Source: Streptomyces cellostaticus (GTDB lineage: Bacteria > Actinomycetota > Actinomycetes > Streptomycetales > Streptomycetaceae). Taken from it: DNA of 64,000 nt. A program made the translations under genes and the position numbers. Positions 8,330-15,396 of this stretch are shown piece after piece. Below the pieces are notes generated by a model, which was not told the origin of the DNA, searched no databases, and saw nothing but the letters and a program-made list of their open reading frames with translations. Each line of letters opens with the position of its first letter. Position 1 is the first letter of the stretch. The DNA lies in assembly GCF_001513965.1 (NCBI RefSeq), contig NZ_KQ948027.1:190992-254991 (forward strand). Direction: 5' to 3'.

Positions 8330-8356
8330 ACCGCCGTACGGCACTCGTACGGCGGT
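8330..8356. terminator. Hairpin after the DUF3817 gene
   Basis: CCGCCGTACG and CGTACGGCGG pair perfectly around GCACT, extended by one A-T pair. It lies six bases after the stop codon and just before the icmA promoter, so it isolates icmA transcription. Confidence 0.7.
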
Positions 8357-8367
8357 TGCCCATCGAC

Positions 8368-8391
8368 ATTTACTAGGACGTCCAAGTAAAT
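8368..8391. promoter_or_regulatory. 24-bp near-perfect palindrome over the icmA promoter
   Basis: The half sites ATTTACT and AGTAAAT flank a central GGACGTCC; 11 of 12 base pairs are symmetric. The right arm includes TAAATT (8387-8392), seven bases before the icmA ATG, a leaderless-type -10. A weak -35 TCGACA lies at 8363-8368 with an 18-bp spacer. A protein bound here would cover the whole spacer and the -10. The regulator is not identifiable from this window. Confidence 0.7.
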
Positions 8392-8399
8392 TTGATGGC

Positions 8400-10100
8400 A
8401 TGGACGCTCACGCCATCGAGGAGGGCCGCCGACGCTGGCAGGCCCGATACGACGCCGCGCGCAAGCGCGACGCAGACTTCACCACGCTCTCCGGTGATCC
8501 CGTGGAGCCGGTGTACGGGCCCCGACCGGGGGATACGTACGAGGGATTCGAGCGGATCGGCTGGCCCGGGGAGTACCCCTTCACGCGCGGGCTCTATCCG
8601 ACCGGCTACCGCGGGCGTACCTGGACGATCCGGCAGTTCGCCGGGTTCGGCAACGCCGAGCAGACCAACGAGCGGTACAAGATGATCCTCGCCGCGGGCG
8701 GCGGGGGTCTGTCCGTGGCCTTCGACATGCCGACGCTCATGGGGCGGGACTCGGATGATCCGCGCTCGCTCGGCGAAGTCGGGCACTGCGGGGTGGCCAT
8801 CGACTCCGCCGCCGACATGGAGGTCCTGTTCAAGGACATCCCGCTCGGGGACGTCACGACGTCGATGACGATCAGCGGGCCCGCCGTTCCCGTCTTCTGC
8901 ATGTATCTCGTCGCCGCCGAGCGGCAGGGTGTGGATCCGGGGGTGCTCAACGGGACCCTCCAGACCGACATCTTCAAGGAGTACATCGCCCAGAAGGAGT
9001 GGCTCTTCCAGCCCGAGCCGCACCTGCGCCTCATCGGCGACCTCATGGAGCACTGCGCGGCCGGCATCCCTGCTTACAAGCCGTTGTCCGTCTCCGGCTA
9101 CCACATCCGGGAGGCGGGATCGACGGCCGCGCAGGAGCTGGCGTACACGCTCGCGGACGGGTTCGGGTACGTCGAGCTGGGGCTCTCACGTGGGCTGGAC
9201 GTGGACGTGTTCGCGCCCGGCCTGTCCTTCTTCTTCGACGCTCACGTCGACTTCTTCGAGGAGATCGCCAAGTTCCGTGCGGCGCGGCGCATCTGGGCCC
9301 GCTGGATGCGGGACGTCTACGGCGCGAAGAGCGAGAAGGCGCAGTGGCTGCGGTTCCACACGCAGACCGCGGGTGTGTCGCTGACCGCGCAGCAGCCGTA
9401 CAACAACGTGGTGCGTACGGCCGTGGAGGCGCTGGCCGCGGTGCTCGGCGGGACCAACTCGCTGCACACCAACGCCCTGGACGAGACCCTCGCGCTGCCG
9501 AGTGAGCAGGCGGCGGAGATCGCGCTGCGCACGCAGCAGGTGCTGATGGAGGAGACCGGGGTCGCCGGCGTGGCGGATCCGCTGGGCGGTTCGTGGTACG
9601 TCGAGCAGCTGACGGACCGGATCGAGGCGGACGCGGAGAAGATCTTCGAGCAGATCAAGGAGCGGGGGCTCAGGGCGCACCCCGACGGGCGGCACCCGAT
9701 CGGACCGGTCACCTCCGGGATCCTGCGCGGGATCGAGGACGGGTGGTTCACCGGGGAGATCGCGGAGTCGGCCTTCCGGTACCAGCAGTCTTTGGAGAAG
9801 GGTGAGAAGAGGGTGGTGGGCGTCAACGTCCACACCGGGTCGGTCACCGGGGATCTGGAGATCCTGCGGGTCAGCCATGAAGTGGAGCGGGAGCAGGTCC
9901 GGGTGCTCGCCGAGCGGAAGGCGGCGCGTGACGAGGCTGCGGTGCGCTCCGCGCTGGACAGGATGCTGGCCGCTGCGCGGGACGGCTCCAACATGATCGA
10001 GCCGATGCTGGAGGCTGTGCGGGCCGAGGCGACGCTGGGCGAGATCTGTGGAGTGCTGCGGGACGAGTGGGGGGTGTACACGGAGCCTGCGGGGTTCTAG
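8400..10100 (+). CDS. icmA: Isobutyryl-CoA mutase large subunit IcmA
   Basis: A 566-residue coenzyme-B12-dependent acyl-CoA mutase catalytic subunit that interconverts isobutyryl-CoA and n-butyryl-CoA, linking valine catabolism to butyrate units for fatty acid and polyketide synthesis. Phe80 (in TIRQFAGFG) and Gln198 (in EYIAQKE) are the residues reported to distinguish IcmA from methylmalonyl-CoA mutase, which has Tyr and Arg there. The ending GEICGVLRDEWGVYTEPAGF is also typical. There is no B12-binding domain, as expected, since the small subunit IcmB is separate and not in this window. It is probably leaderless and controlled through the palindrome at 8368-8391. Confidence 0.95.
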   Translation: MDAHAIEEGRRRWQARYDAARKRDADFTTLSGDPVEPVYGPRPGDTYEGFERIGWPGEYPFTRGLYPTGYRGRTWTIRQFAGFGNAEQTNERYKMILAAGGGGLSVAFDMPTLMGRDSDDPRSLGEVGHCGVAIDSAADMEVLFKDIPLGDVTTSMTISGPAVPVFCMYLVAAERQGVDPGVLNGTLQTDIFKEYIAQKEWLFQPEPHLRLIGDLMEHCAAGIPAYKPLSVSGYHIREAGSTAAQELAYTLADGFGYVELGLSRGLDVDVFAPGLSFFFDAHVDFFEEIAKFRAARRIWARWMRDVYGAKSEKAQWLRFHTQTAGVSLTAQQPYNNVVRTAVEALAAVLGGTNSLHTNALDETLALPSEQAAEIALRTQQVLMEETGVAGVADPLGGSWYVEQLTDRIEADAEKIFEQIKERGLRAHPDGRHPIGPVTSGILRGIEDGWFTGEIAESAFRYQQSLEKGEKRVVGVNVHTGSVTGDLEILRVSHEVEREQVRVLAERKAARDEAAVRSALDRMLAAARDGSNMIEPMLEAVRAEATLGEICGVLRDEWGVYTEPAGF

Positions 10101-10165
10101 GCGCCGTTGGCAGGGGCGGACCTCCCAGGAGCTCCGCCCCCTGGACCCCCGGCCTGTGCCCCCCC

Positions 10166-10197
10166 TCCCCCACGCTCGGCTGCGCTCGCGCGGGGGG
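10166..10197. terminator. GC-rich hairpin between convergent icmA and TetR genes
   Basis: CCCCCACGC and a GCGCGGGGG-type arm flank a short centre containing CTCGGCTGCGCTCG. This resembles a hairpin repeat scattered in Streptomyces intergenic regions. It probably ends both convergent transcripts. Confidence 0.6.
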
Positions 10198-10221
10198 ACC
10201 CCCATCCCGACTCGGTGGGCT

Positions 10222-10836
10222 CTACGGCGATGTCAGGCCCGTCAGCAGCACCCTGGTGAAGCTCCGTACCCACTCCTCGTCCGCCGGCTTGCCGCTCACC
10301 AGGGTGCGGTGGACCACCGCTCCCGCGACCATGTCGAAGATCAGGTCCCCCGTGCGGGCGGACTCCGCGGGGTCGGGTTCCGGCGGGAGTTCGCCGCGGC
10401 GCTGGGCCCGTGCGCGGCCCAACAGGACCAGGCGCATCTGGCGCTCCACGATCGACGCGCGGATGCGCTCGCGCAGCGCGTCGTCCCGGGTCGACTCCGC
10501 GACCACGGCCATCAGGCCGCTGCGGGCCTCCGGGCGGTCCAGGATCGCCGCGAACTGCAGGACCACACCCTCGATGTCGGCGGCCAGGCTGCCGCGGTCG
10601 GGCAGTTCCAGCTCGTCGAAGAGTTCGGCGACCGCGTCCACCACCAGCTCGTGCTTGCCGGCCCAGCGGCGGTAGAGCGTCGTCTTTGCAACCCCCGCCC
10701 GTGTCGCCACGTCTCCCAGCGTGAGCCTGGACCAGCCCAGCTCCACCAGCGCCTGGCGCGTGGCCGCCAGGATCGCGGCGTCCGCGGCCGCGCTGCGCGG
10801 GCGTCCGGTACGGCTGGCGGGGGTGCGGCTCTGCAT
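10222..10836 (-). CDS. TetR family regulator
   Basis: A 204-residue TetR protein starting MQSRTPASRTGRPRSAAADA at ATG 10836. The helix-turn-helix is around residues 33-60 (LTLGDVATRAGVAKTTLYRR, then WAGKHELVVDAV). The helical C-terminal part includes a TetR_C-like DLIFDMVAGAVVHRTLVSGK segment. The gene is divergent from the thioredoxin/TPR gene and convergent with icmA. An inverted repeat at 10921-10937 lies in the divergent space and may be its operator. Ligand unknown. Confidence 0.85.
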   Translation of the reverse strand: MQSRTPASRTGRPRSAAADAAILAATRQALVELGWSRLTLGDVATRAGVAKTTLYRRWAGKHELVVDAVAELFDELELPDRGSLAADIEGVVLQFAAILDRPEARSGLMAVVAESTRDDALRERIRASIVERQMRLVLLGRARAQRRGELPPEPDPAESARTGDLIFDMVAGAVVHRTLVSGKPADEEWVRSFTRVLLTGLTSP

Positions 10837-10920
10837 CCCATGACCATAAACCGGCCGTTCCTGTGGCGTCGTGAGGGAGATCACCGGGGTGTGGTGTCGC
10901 GGGGACCCCGCATGGCATTA

Positions 10921-10937
10921 CGCTACGGGTCGTAGCG
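10921..10937. promoter_or_regulatory. Inverted repeat CGCTAC-n5-GTAGCG upstream of TetR gene
   Basis: A perfect six-base dyad with spacer GGGTC lies 85 bp before the TetR start and 106 bp before the thioredoxin start. A second dyad, GCTCGCG/CGCGAGC, follows at 10941-10963. Either could be the TetR operator in the divergent promoter region. Confidence 0.45.
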
Positions 10938-11043
10938 AAAGCTCGCGAGGGACGTACGCGAGCGACGACCACCGGCGTGGGGTGGGGACCCGGCGCCATC
11001 CACGCTTTTTCCTTCATGCGCGGGATCGGGGGAGGATAGACGC

Positions 11044-12015
11044 ATGCAGCCACGGAACATGTCCATGAGCGGCGTCGTCGACCTCGCCGCGGTGAAGGCG
11101 GCCCAGGACGCCAAGGCCAAGGCCGAGCAGACGCGCGCCGAAACCGCCCGGCAGGGCGGGGCGGGGGCCGTCTCCCCGGCCGATCTCGTCATCGACGTCG
11201 ATGAGGCGGGATTCGAGCGCGATGTCCTGCAGCGCTCCGCCGAAGTGCCCGTCGTCATCGACTTCTGGGCCGAGTGGTGTCAGCCCTGCAAGCAGCTGAG
11301 CCCGGTCCTGGAGCGGCTGGCCGTCGAGTACAACGGGCGCTTCCTGCTCGCCAAGATCGACGTCGACGCCAACCAGATGTTGATGCAGCAGTTCGGGGTG
11401 CAGGGGATCCCGGCTGTCTTCGCCGTTGTCGCCGGGCAGGCGCTGCCGCTCTTCCAGGGGGCCGCCGGCGAACAGCAGATCCGGCAGACCCTGGACCAGC
11501 TGGTGCAGGTCGCCGAGGAGCGTTTCGGTCTGACCGGCCTGACCGTCGACCCGGACGCGCAGCCGGGCGGCGACGTGCAGGAGGCGGTGCCGGCCGGACC
11601 GTACGACGCCCTGCTGGAGGCCGCCGTCCAGGCGCTGGACGCGGGAGACCTGGGCGGTGCCGTCCAGGCGTACCAGAACGTGCTGAGTGACGACCCGGCC
11701 AACACGGAGGCCAAGCTGGGTCTCGCGCAGGCGGAGTTGCTCCAGCGGGTGCAGGGCGCGGACCCGCAGCAGGTGCGCAAGGAGGCGGCCGAGAAGCCGG
11801 CCGACGTCGACGCGCAGATCGCCGCCGCCGACCTCGACCTGGTGGGCGGTCATGTCGAGGACGCCTTCGGGCGGCTCATCGAGACCGTGCAGCGCACGGC
11901 GGGTGACGACCGGGACACGGTGCGGCGCCGGCTGCTGGAGCTGTTCGAGGTCGTGGGCCCCGAGGATCCGCGGGTGGTTGGGGCGCGCCGGGCGCTGGCG
12001 CGGGCGTTGTTCTGA
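11044..12015 (+). CDS. CnoX/YbbN-like thioredoxin-fold TPR protein
   Basis: A 323-residue protein. An N-terminal tail of about 45 residues precedes a thioredoxin fold (about 55-155) with active-site-like WAEWCQPCKQ (Cys79, Cys82) and a cis-proline segment GVQGIPAVF. TPR-like helices follow (ALDAGDLGGAVQAYQNVLSD) in the arrangement of CnoX/YbbN, a chaperone-linked thioredoxin-like protein. The usual CGPC is replaced by CQPC, which should alter redox potential. Start ATG 11044 follows GGGGGAGG. It stands alone, with a strong hairpin at 12136-12175 downstream. It probably protects proteins during oxidative stress. Confidence 0.87.
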   Translation: MQPRNMSMSGVVDLAAVKAAQDAKAKAEQTRAETARQGGAGAVSPADLVIDVDEAGFERDVLQRSAEVPVVIDFWAEWCQPCKQLSPVLERLAVEYNGRFLLAKIDVDANQMLMQQFGVQGIPAVFAVVAGQALPLFQGAAGEQQIRQTLDQLVQVAEERFGLTGLTVDPDAQPGGDVQEAVPAGPYDALLEAAVQALDAGDLGGAVQAYQNVLSDDPANTEAKLGLAQAELLQRVQGADPQQVRKEAAEKPADVDAQIAAADLDLVGGHVEDAFGRLIETVQRTAGDDRDTVRRRLLELFEVVGPEDPRVVGARRALARALF

Positions 12016-12088
12016 CCAGTCGCTAAACGCCACGGCTTGTGTTGCCGGGGTGAAAGATTTGCCGACGAGACGTCAGGGCGACTGCGCT

Positions 12089-12105
12089 TTACCAAATCTT
12101 GGTAA
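12089..12105. promoter_or_regulatory. Inverted repeat TTACCAA-ATC-TTGGTAA
   Basis: A perfect 7-3-7 dyad 74 bp after the thioredoxin/TPR stop. It is AT-rich compared with its surroundings and is not followed by a T run, so an operator is more likely than a terminator. Confidence 0.45.
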
Positions 12106-12135
12106 TCGCGGTCGCTGTTACTCGGAGTAAATCAG

Positions 12136-12175
12136 AGCCGTTGATCTGTCTGGTTTCGTCCAGGGATCAACGGCT
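12136..12175 (+). terminator. Strong terminator after the CnoX-like gene
   Basis: AGCCGTTGATC and GATCAACGGCT pair over eleven bases. An inner CTGG/CCAG stem extends the hairpin around TTTCGT, and TTTGCT follows. It lies 120 bp after the stop codon. Confidence 0.75.
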
Positions 12176-12245
12176 TTGCTCTGCCCCTGGACGCCACCGA
12201 GTGTGCTGCACCGAGACCGCTGGGTCGTTGTTCGGTTATCCGGCC

Positions 12246-12261
12246 GTTACTAGCGAGTAAC
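12246..12261. promoter_or_regulatory. Inverted repeat GTTACT-AGCG-AGTAAC
   Basis: A perfect 6-4-6 dyad whose TTACT/AGTAA half sites are also present at 12118-12130. The recurrence on either side of the terminator suggests a repeated operator, probably for the DUF6230 operon promoter. Confidence 0.5.
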
Positions 12262-12636
12262 GAACCCCCTTGTGTCCGGCGCGAGAATGCACCACGATCG
12301 GCGACGCTCGGTCCATTCCCGCACCCCGGCAACCGGTCGGGTCACGGGAGACTCAGGGTCCCCACCGAGCAGAGCCGGCGGCAGTGGCGCCGGCTCTAGG
12401 GCAGGGGGGTCTTCGCCGTACGGCGAAGCCTGTCCAGAAGGTTGTGCGTGATGCGTGTCAGGCGCGACCAGTGGTTGTCGCTCGGGGGTGATCGCCGGTG
12501 ATTCGGGCGCGGTTCGTGCCTCCGAGTGCAGGCGCTCTCCTTCCCGAGGACGTAGCACTTCTCCCATCCCTGCCTGGCTGAGCCGCCGACTGGGGCGAGT
12601 CCGGGCCAGGAGATGTACGTCCGAGAAGGAGGAAAT

Positions 12637-13290
12637 ATGGAGTCCCAGGTGCGTGGCGGGACCAGATGGAAGCGGTTCGCTGTGGTCATGGTGCCCAGCG
12701 TTGCCGCCACGGCGTGTATAGGTGTGGCCCTCGCACAGGGCGCTCTCGCCGCTTCGTTCAGTGTTTCGGGTCAGTCGTTCAAGGTGACGGCGCAGACGCT
12801 CCACGGCGAGGGCTTCTCGCAGTACGGGGCGATCGACCAGGGCTACACCATGTCCGGCGGCAAGGCGCTTCACCCTGTCGCGGTCTCGGCCTTCAAGTCG
12901 GCCCGGATCCAGAAGATGTGCCAGTCGGTCGTCACCCCGGACATCCCGATCCTCGGGGATGTCACGCTGCGGCTGGAGGCGGGTGACAGCTCCGACCAGG
13001 ACAAGCAGGTCCACGCCGACAACCTGTACATCGACGTCGAGGACCTGCAGGCCGACGCCACCTTCCACAACATCGACATCGGTGTGGCCGCCAAGGACGC
13101 CAGCAAGGGTCCGGGCATGAAGGGCAACGGTGAGCAGGCCAACCCGTTCGGCTTCGCCCAGCAGGCGGACTCGGCGGACCTGAGCAATGTGAAGCAGACG
13201 GCGTGGGCGACCACCGCCGGAACCTTCAAGCTCAGCGGTCTGCACATGTCGCTGCACAAGGGCAGCGGCGCAGGAATCGAGTGCTACTAG
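12637..13290 (+). CDS. DUF6230 family secreted or membrane-anchored protein
   Basis: A 217-residue protein starting MESQVRGGTRWKRFAVVMVP, ATG 12637 after AAGGAGG. A basic start and a hydrophobic stretch (about residues 13-35, ending AQGALAASF) form a signal peptide or anchor. The rest is an extracytoplasmic beta-rich domain with two cysteines (MCQSVV and the terminal IECY). Streptomyces homologues were once labelled cholesterol esterase, but no lipase GXSXG motif is visible here, so that name is doubtful. First gene of a three-gene group with DUF6114 and a repeat-rich secreted protein; a hairpin follows at 13300. Confidence 0.78.
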   Translation: MESQVRGGTRWKRFAVVMVPSVAATACIGVALAQGALAASFSVSGQSFKVTAQTLHGEGFSQYGAIDQGYTMSGGKALHPVAVSAFKSARIQKMCQSVVTPDIPILGDVTLRLEAGDSSDQDKQVHADNLYIDVEDLQADATFHNIDIGVAAKDASKGPGMKGNGEQANPFGFAQQADSADLSNVKQTAWATTAGTFKLSGLHMSLHKGSGAGIECY

Positions 13291-13299
13291 TCACTCGCT

Positions 13300-13334
13300 G
13301 ACGGGCGGGGGAGCCGGTGGCGCCCCCGCCCGTC
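13300..13334 (+). terminator. Hairpin between DUF6230 and DUF6114 genes
   Basis: GACGGGCGGGGG and CCCCCGCCCGTC pair over twelve bases around an eleven-base loop. With no T run, it may attenuate or stabilise the operon mRNA rather than end it fully. Confidence 0.55.
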
Positions 13335-13407
13335 CCCACTTCGGCCGCGTCTTCACGCGCGGCACACATCACCACCACAGCAACGCCGCACCAGGGAGCT
13401 GTTTTCG

Positions 13408-13965
13408 ATGAGCGCCGAGACCCCTGCCGCCGCATCCGGCCAGTTCACCCGCCGGAGGCAGCAGTTCCGCGCCTGGCGGGGCGACCGTCCGTTCTGGGCC
13501 GGTCTGTACGTCCTGCTCAGCGGCCTTCCGATCATCTACTTCCCGTACTTCCACCTCCAGGTGGGTCACCTGACCCTGGCGATGGCGACCACAGCGGGAG
13601 CGGGATCCCTGATCATCGGCGTGCTGCTCATCGTGCTGGGCATCAGCCTCTGGTTCCAGAAGCACGTACGCACGTTCGCGGGAGTCGCCGCGATCCTGCT
13701 GGCGCTGGTGTCCCTCCCCGTGTCCAACTTCGGCGGCTTCATCATGGGCTTCCTGCTCGCCCTCGTCGGCGGAGCGATGGCCGTGGCGTGGGTGCCGGGC
13801 GCGCCGCCGCAGCCGGAGCCGCCGGCCGGGCCCGGCCCGGGTGAGGGCGCCGCCCCCGAAGCCGCACCGCTGCCGCCGCAGGCCGCGGACGGGGTGAGCA
13901 AGTCGTACGACCTGTCAGGAACGAGCCCGGCCAACGAGGCGAACGGGAGGCACAGTGCCGGCTGA
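13408..13965 (+). CDS. DUF6114 integral membrane protein
   Basis: A 185-residue protein starting MSAETPAAASGQFTRRRQQF. Four hydrophobic segments lie at about residues 28-47, 54-80, 88-105 and 109-128, followed by a proline/glutamate-rich cytoplasmic-type tail (PPQPEPPAGPGPGEGAAPEA). DUF6114 proteins accompany DUF6230 proteins in Streptomyces, as here. Its stop lies eleven bases inside the next gene, which implies coupled translation. It may anchor the neighbouring secreted proteins; this is inferred only from synteny. Confidence 0.78.
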   Translation: MSAETPAAASGQFTRRRQQFRAWRGDRPFWAGLYVLLSGLPIIYFPYFHLQVGHLTLAMATTAGAGSLIIGVLLIVLGISLWFQKHVRTFAGVAAILLALVSLPVSNFGGFIMGFLLALVGGAMAVAWVPGAPPQPEPPAGPGPGEGAAPEAAPLPPQAADGVSKSYDLSGTSPANEANGRHSAG

Positions 13966-15298
13966 CGAGGTGGCCTGCGGGACCGACGTGGACGGGTCCC
14001 GTATCAGAACCGGGCCACGCCACGCGGCACCCAAGAAGCCGCTGTTCACCAGGTTCCACATGCCGGCCGGCAAGGCGATAGCCTCCGTGGCGATGCCCAC
14101 GGCGGTCCTCATGGGCATGGGCTTCACATCGAGCCTCGCCCTCGCCGACAACGGTGGCACGTCGACGTCCAACAGCCAGAAGGCCGCGGAGTACAAGGAC
14201 TGCGTCAAGACGCTGGACGGCTCCAAGGACGCCTCGGCCTCGCCCTCGCCGTCCGCGAGCGAGTCCACCGGCACGCCCACGCCGACCCCCACGGCCTCGG
14301 CCGACGGCAAGGACGCCAAGGACACCACGACGGATTCGGGCAAGACCTCTTCGCCGGATTCAGGTTCCGGCGACAAGGCCACGCCCAAGCCGACGCCGTC
14401 CTCCGGCTCGGGCTCCGGCTCGGGTTCGTCGGACTCCGGCAGCGGAGACACGGCCACGCCGACCCCGTCGGCGACCCAGAGCAGCGGTGGCGGCCTGCTG
14501 GACACCATCGGGACCACGATCGGTGACATCCTCACCGGCGGCAGCAAGGACTCCGGCACGTCCGCGAGTCCGACGCCGTCCGCGTCCCCGTCGTCCTCGT
14601 CGGGTACGTCGTCCTCCTCCGGCAAGGACGGATCCACCGGCAAGGCCGGATCCTCCGACACCGTCAAGGACACCGTCACCAAGGCCGCCGAGAAGGCCAC
14701 GGACACCGTGAAGGACACCACCGACACGGTTTCCAAGACCGCCGAGGACACCACCAAGACGGTCAAGGACACGGCCGGGTCGGCCACGCCCAGCCCCTCC
14801 GCGAGCTCCACGACGTCCGCGGCCGACTGTCCGGCCGCCACGGACGACGAGAGCGGTGTCGACAACAAGGTGCCGGTGGCGGACGACCCCTGGTACCTGA
14901 ACGCCAGCTCGCTGACCCTGAAGGGCGCCGATTACCAGGGCATCGTCGAGGTGAAGACGGCCGACGGCACCAAGAAGAAGGTGCTGAAGTACGTCATCTC
15001 CGGCGGGACCGACATAGGTGACCTGCACCAGACGGTCAACGACAAGCAGTCCGGCAAGGTCTACCACGTGCAGGCGTCCAAGGGCTCGACGTCCACGATC
15101 CGCGACGGCGACACCGTGATGTACACCCAGAGCATCTCGGGCAACCTGTTCGGCCTGATCCCGGTGACGTTCAGCCCGGACAGCCCGCCCCCGCTCAACA
15201 TCCCGCTGATCTACTTCACCCACGTGAAGGTGGTCCAGGCAGCCCAGTTCGGCGGATCGCTGCACGTGCCCGGCATGCACGTGTACACCACCGACTGA
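13955..15298 (+). CDS. Low-complexity exported protein with LEA-like repeats
   Basis: A 447-residue protein starting GTG 13955 after GGGAGG. A hydrophobic segment (about residues 36-63, IASVAMPTAVLMGMGFTSSL ending SLALADN) should be a signal peptide or anchor. Next come a long Ser/Pro/Thr-rich linker and, at about 228-278, repeated KDT/KTA heptad-like units (TVKDTVTKAAEKATDTVKDT) resembling LEA or apolipophorin-like helices. A conserved C-terminal domain of about 150 residues ends LHVPGMHVYTTD and is probably the functional part. A perfect terminator follows. No enzyme motif was recognised. Confidence 0.75.
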   Translation: MPADEVACGTDVDGSRIRTGPRHAAPKKPLFTRFHMPAGKAIASVAMPTAVLMGMGFTSSLALADNGGTSTSNSQKAAEYKDCVKTLDGSKDASASPSPSASESTGTPTPTPTASADGKDAKDTTTDSGKTSSPDSGSGDKATPKPTPSSGSGSGSGSSDSGSGDTATPTPSATQSSGGGLLDTIGTTIGDILTGGSKDSGTSASPTPSASPSSSSGTSSSSGKDGSTGKAGSSDTVKDTVTKAAEKATDTVKDTTDTVSKTAEDTTKTVKDTAGSATPSPSASSTTSAADCPAATDDESGVDNKVPVADDPWYLNASSLTLKGADYQGIVEVKTADGTKKKVLKYVISGGTDIGDLHQTVNDKQSGKVYHVQASKGSTSTIRDGDTVMYTQSISGNLFGLIPVTFSPDSPPPLNIPLIYFTHVKVVQAAQFGGSLHVPGMHVYTTD

Positions 15299-15333
15299 GC
15301 GGCCGCACAAGCCCGTTCGGGAGCCGCAACAGA

Positions 15334-15369
15334 CTGAGGGCGCCCCCTGGTTCCAGGGGGCGCCCTCAG
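15334..15369. terminator. Perfect bidirectional terminator between convergent operons
   Basis: Seventeen-base arms, CTGAGGGCGCCCCCTGG and its complement, separated by TT, form a perfect hairpin. It serves the DUF6230 operon and, from the other side, pyk. Confidence 0.85.
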
Positions 15370-15396
15370 CGCCGTACAAAGGCCTTGTGGGGCCGG

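Larger units (their letters stand above)
12016..12636. other. 620-bp intergenic region rich in dyad symmetries
   Basis: No convincing gene on either strand; the open frames here lack plausible starts and family features. It contains TTACCAA-ATC-TTGGTAA (12089-12105), TTACT-CGG-AGTAA (12118-12130), a terminator (12136-12175) and GTTACT-AGCG-AGTAAC (12246-12261). It also has AGAGCCGGC/GCCGGCTCT (12371-12397) and the perfect 18-bp palindrome CTTCGCCGTACGGCGAAG (12411-12428). The right-hand part should hold the promoter and leader of the DUF6230 operon. Confidence 0.6.

Noticed and set aside
8400..10100. Reading the gene as methylmalonyl-CoA mutase
   Set aside because: Phe80 and Gln198 replace the Tyr and Arg of that enzyme, and the length matches IcmA.
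12250..13257. 335-codon frame antisense to the DUF6230 gene and its upstream gap
   Set aside because: No ribosome binding site or recognisable domain, while the opposite strand has AAGGAGG and a signal peptide.
14200..14860. Direct repeats in the repeat-rich secreted protein gene as a CRISPR or satellite array
   Set aside because: They are degenerate Ser/Pro/Thr and KDT codon repeats in one reading frame, with no regular spacer length.
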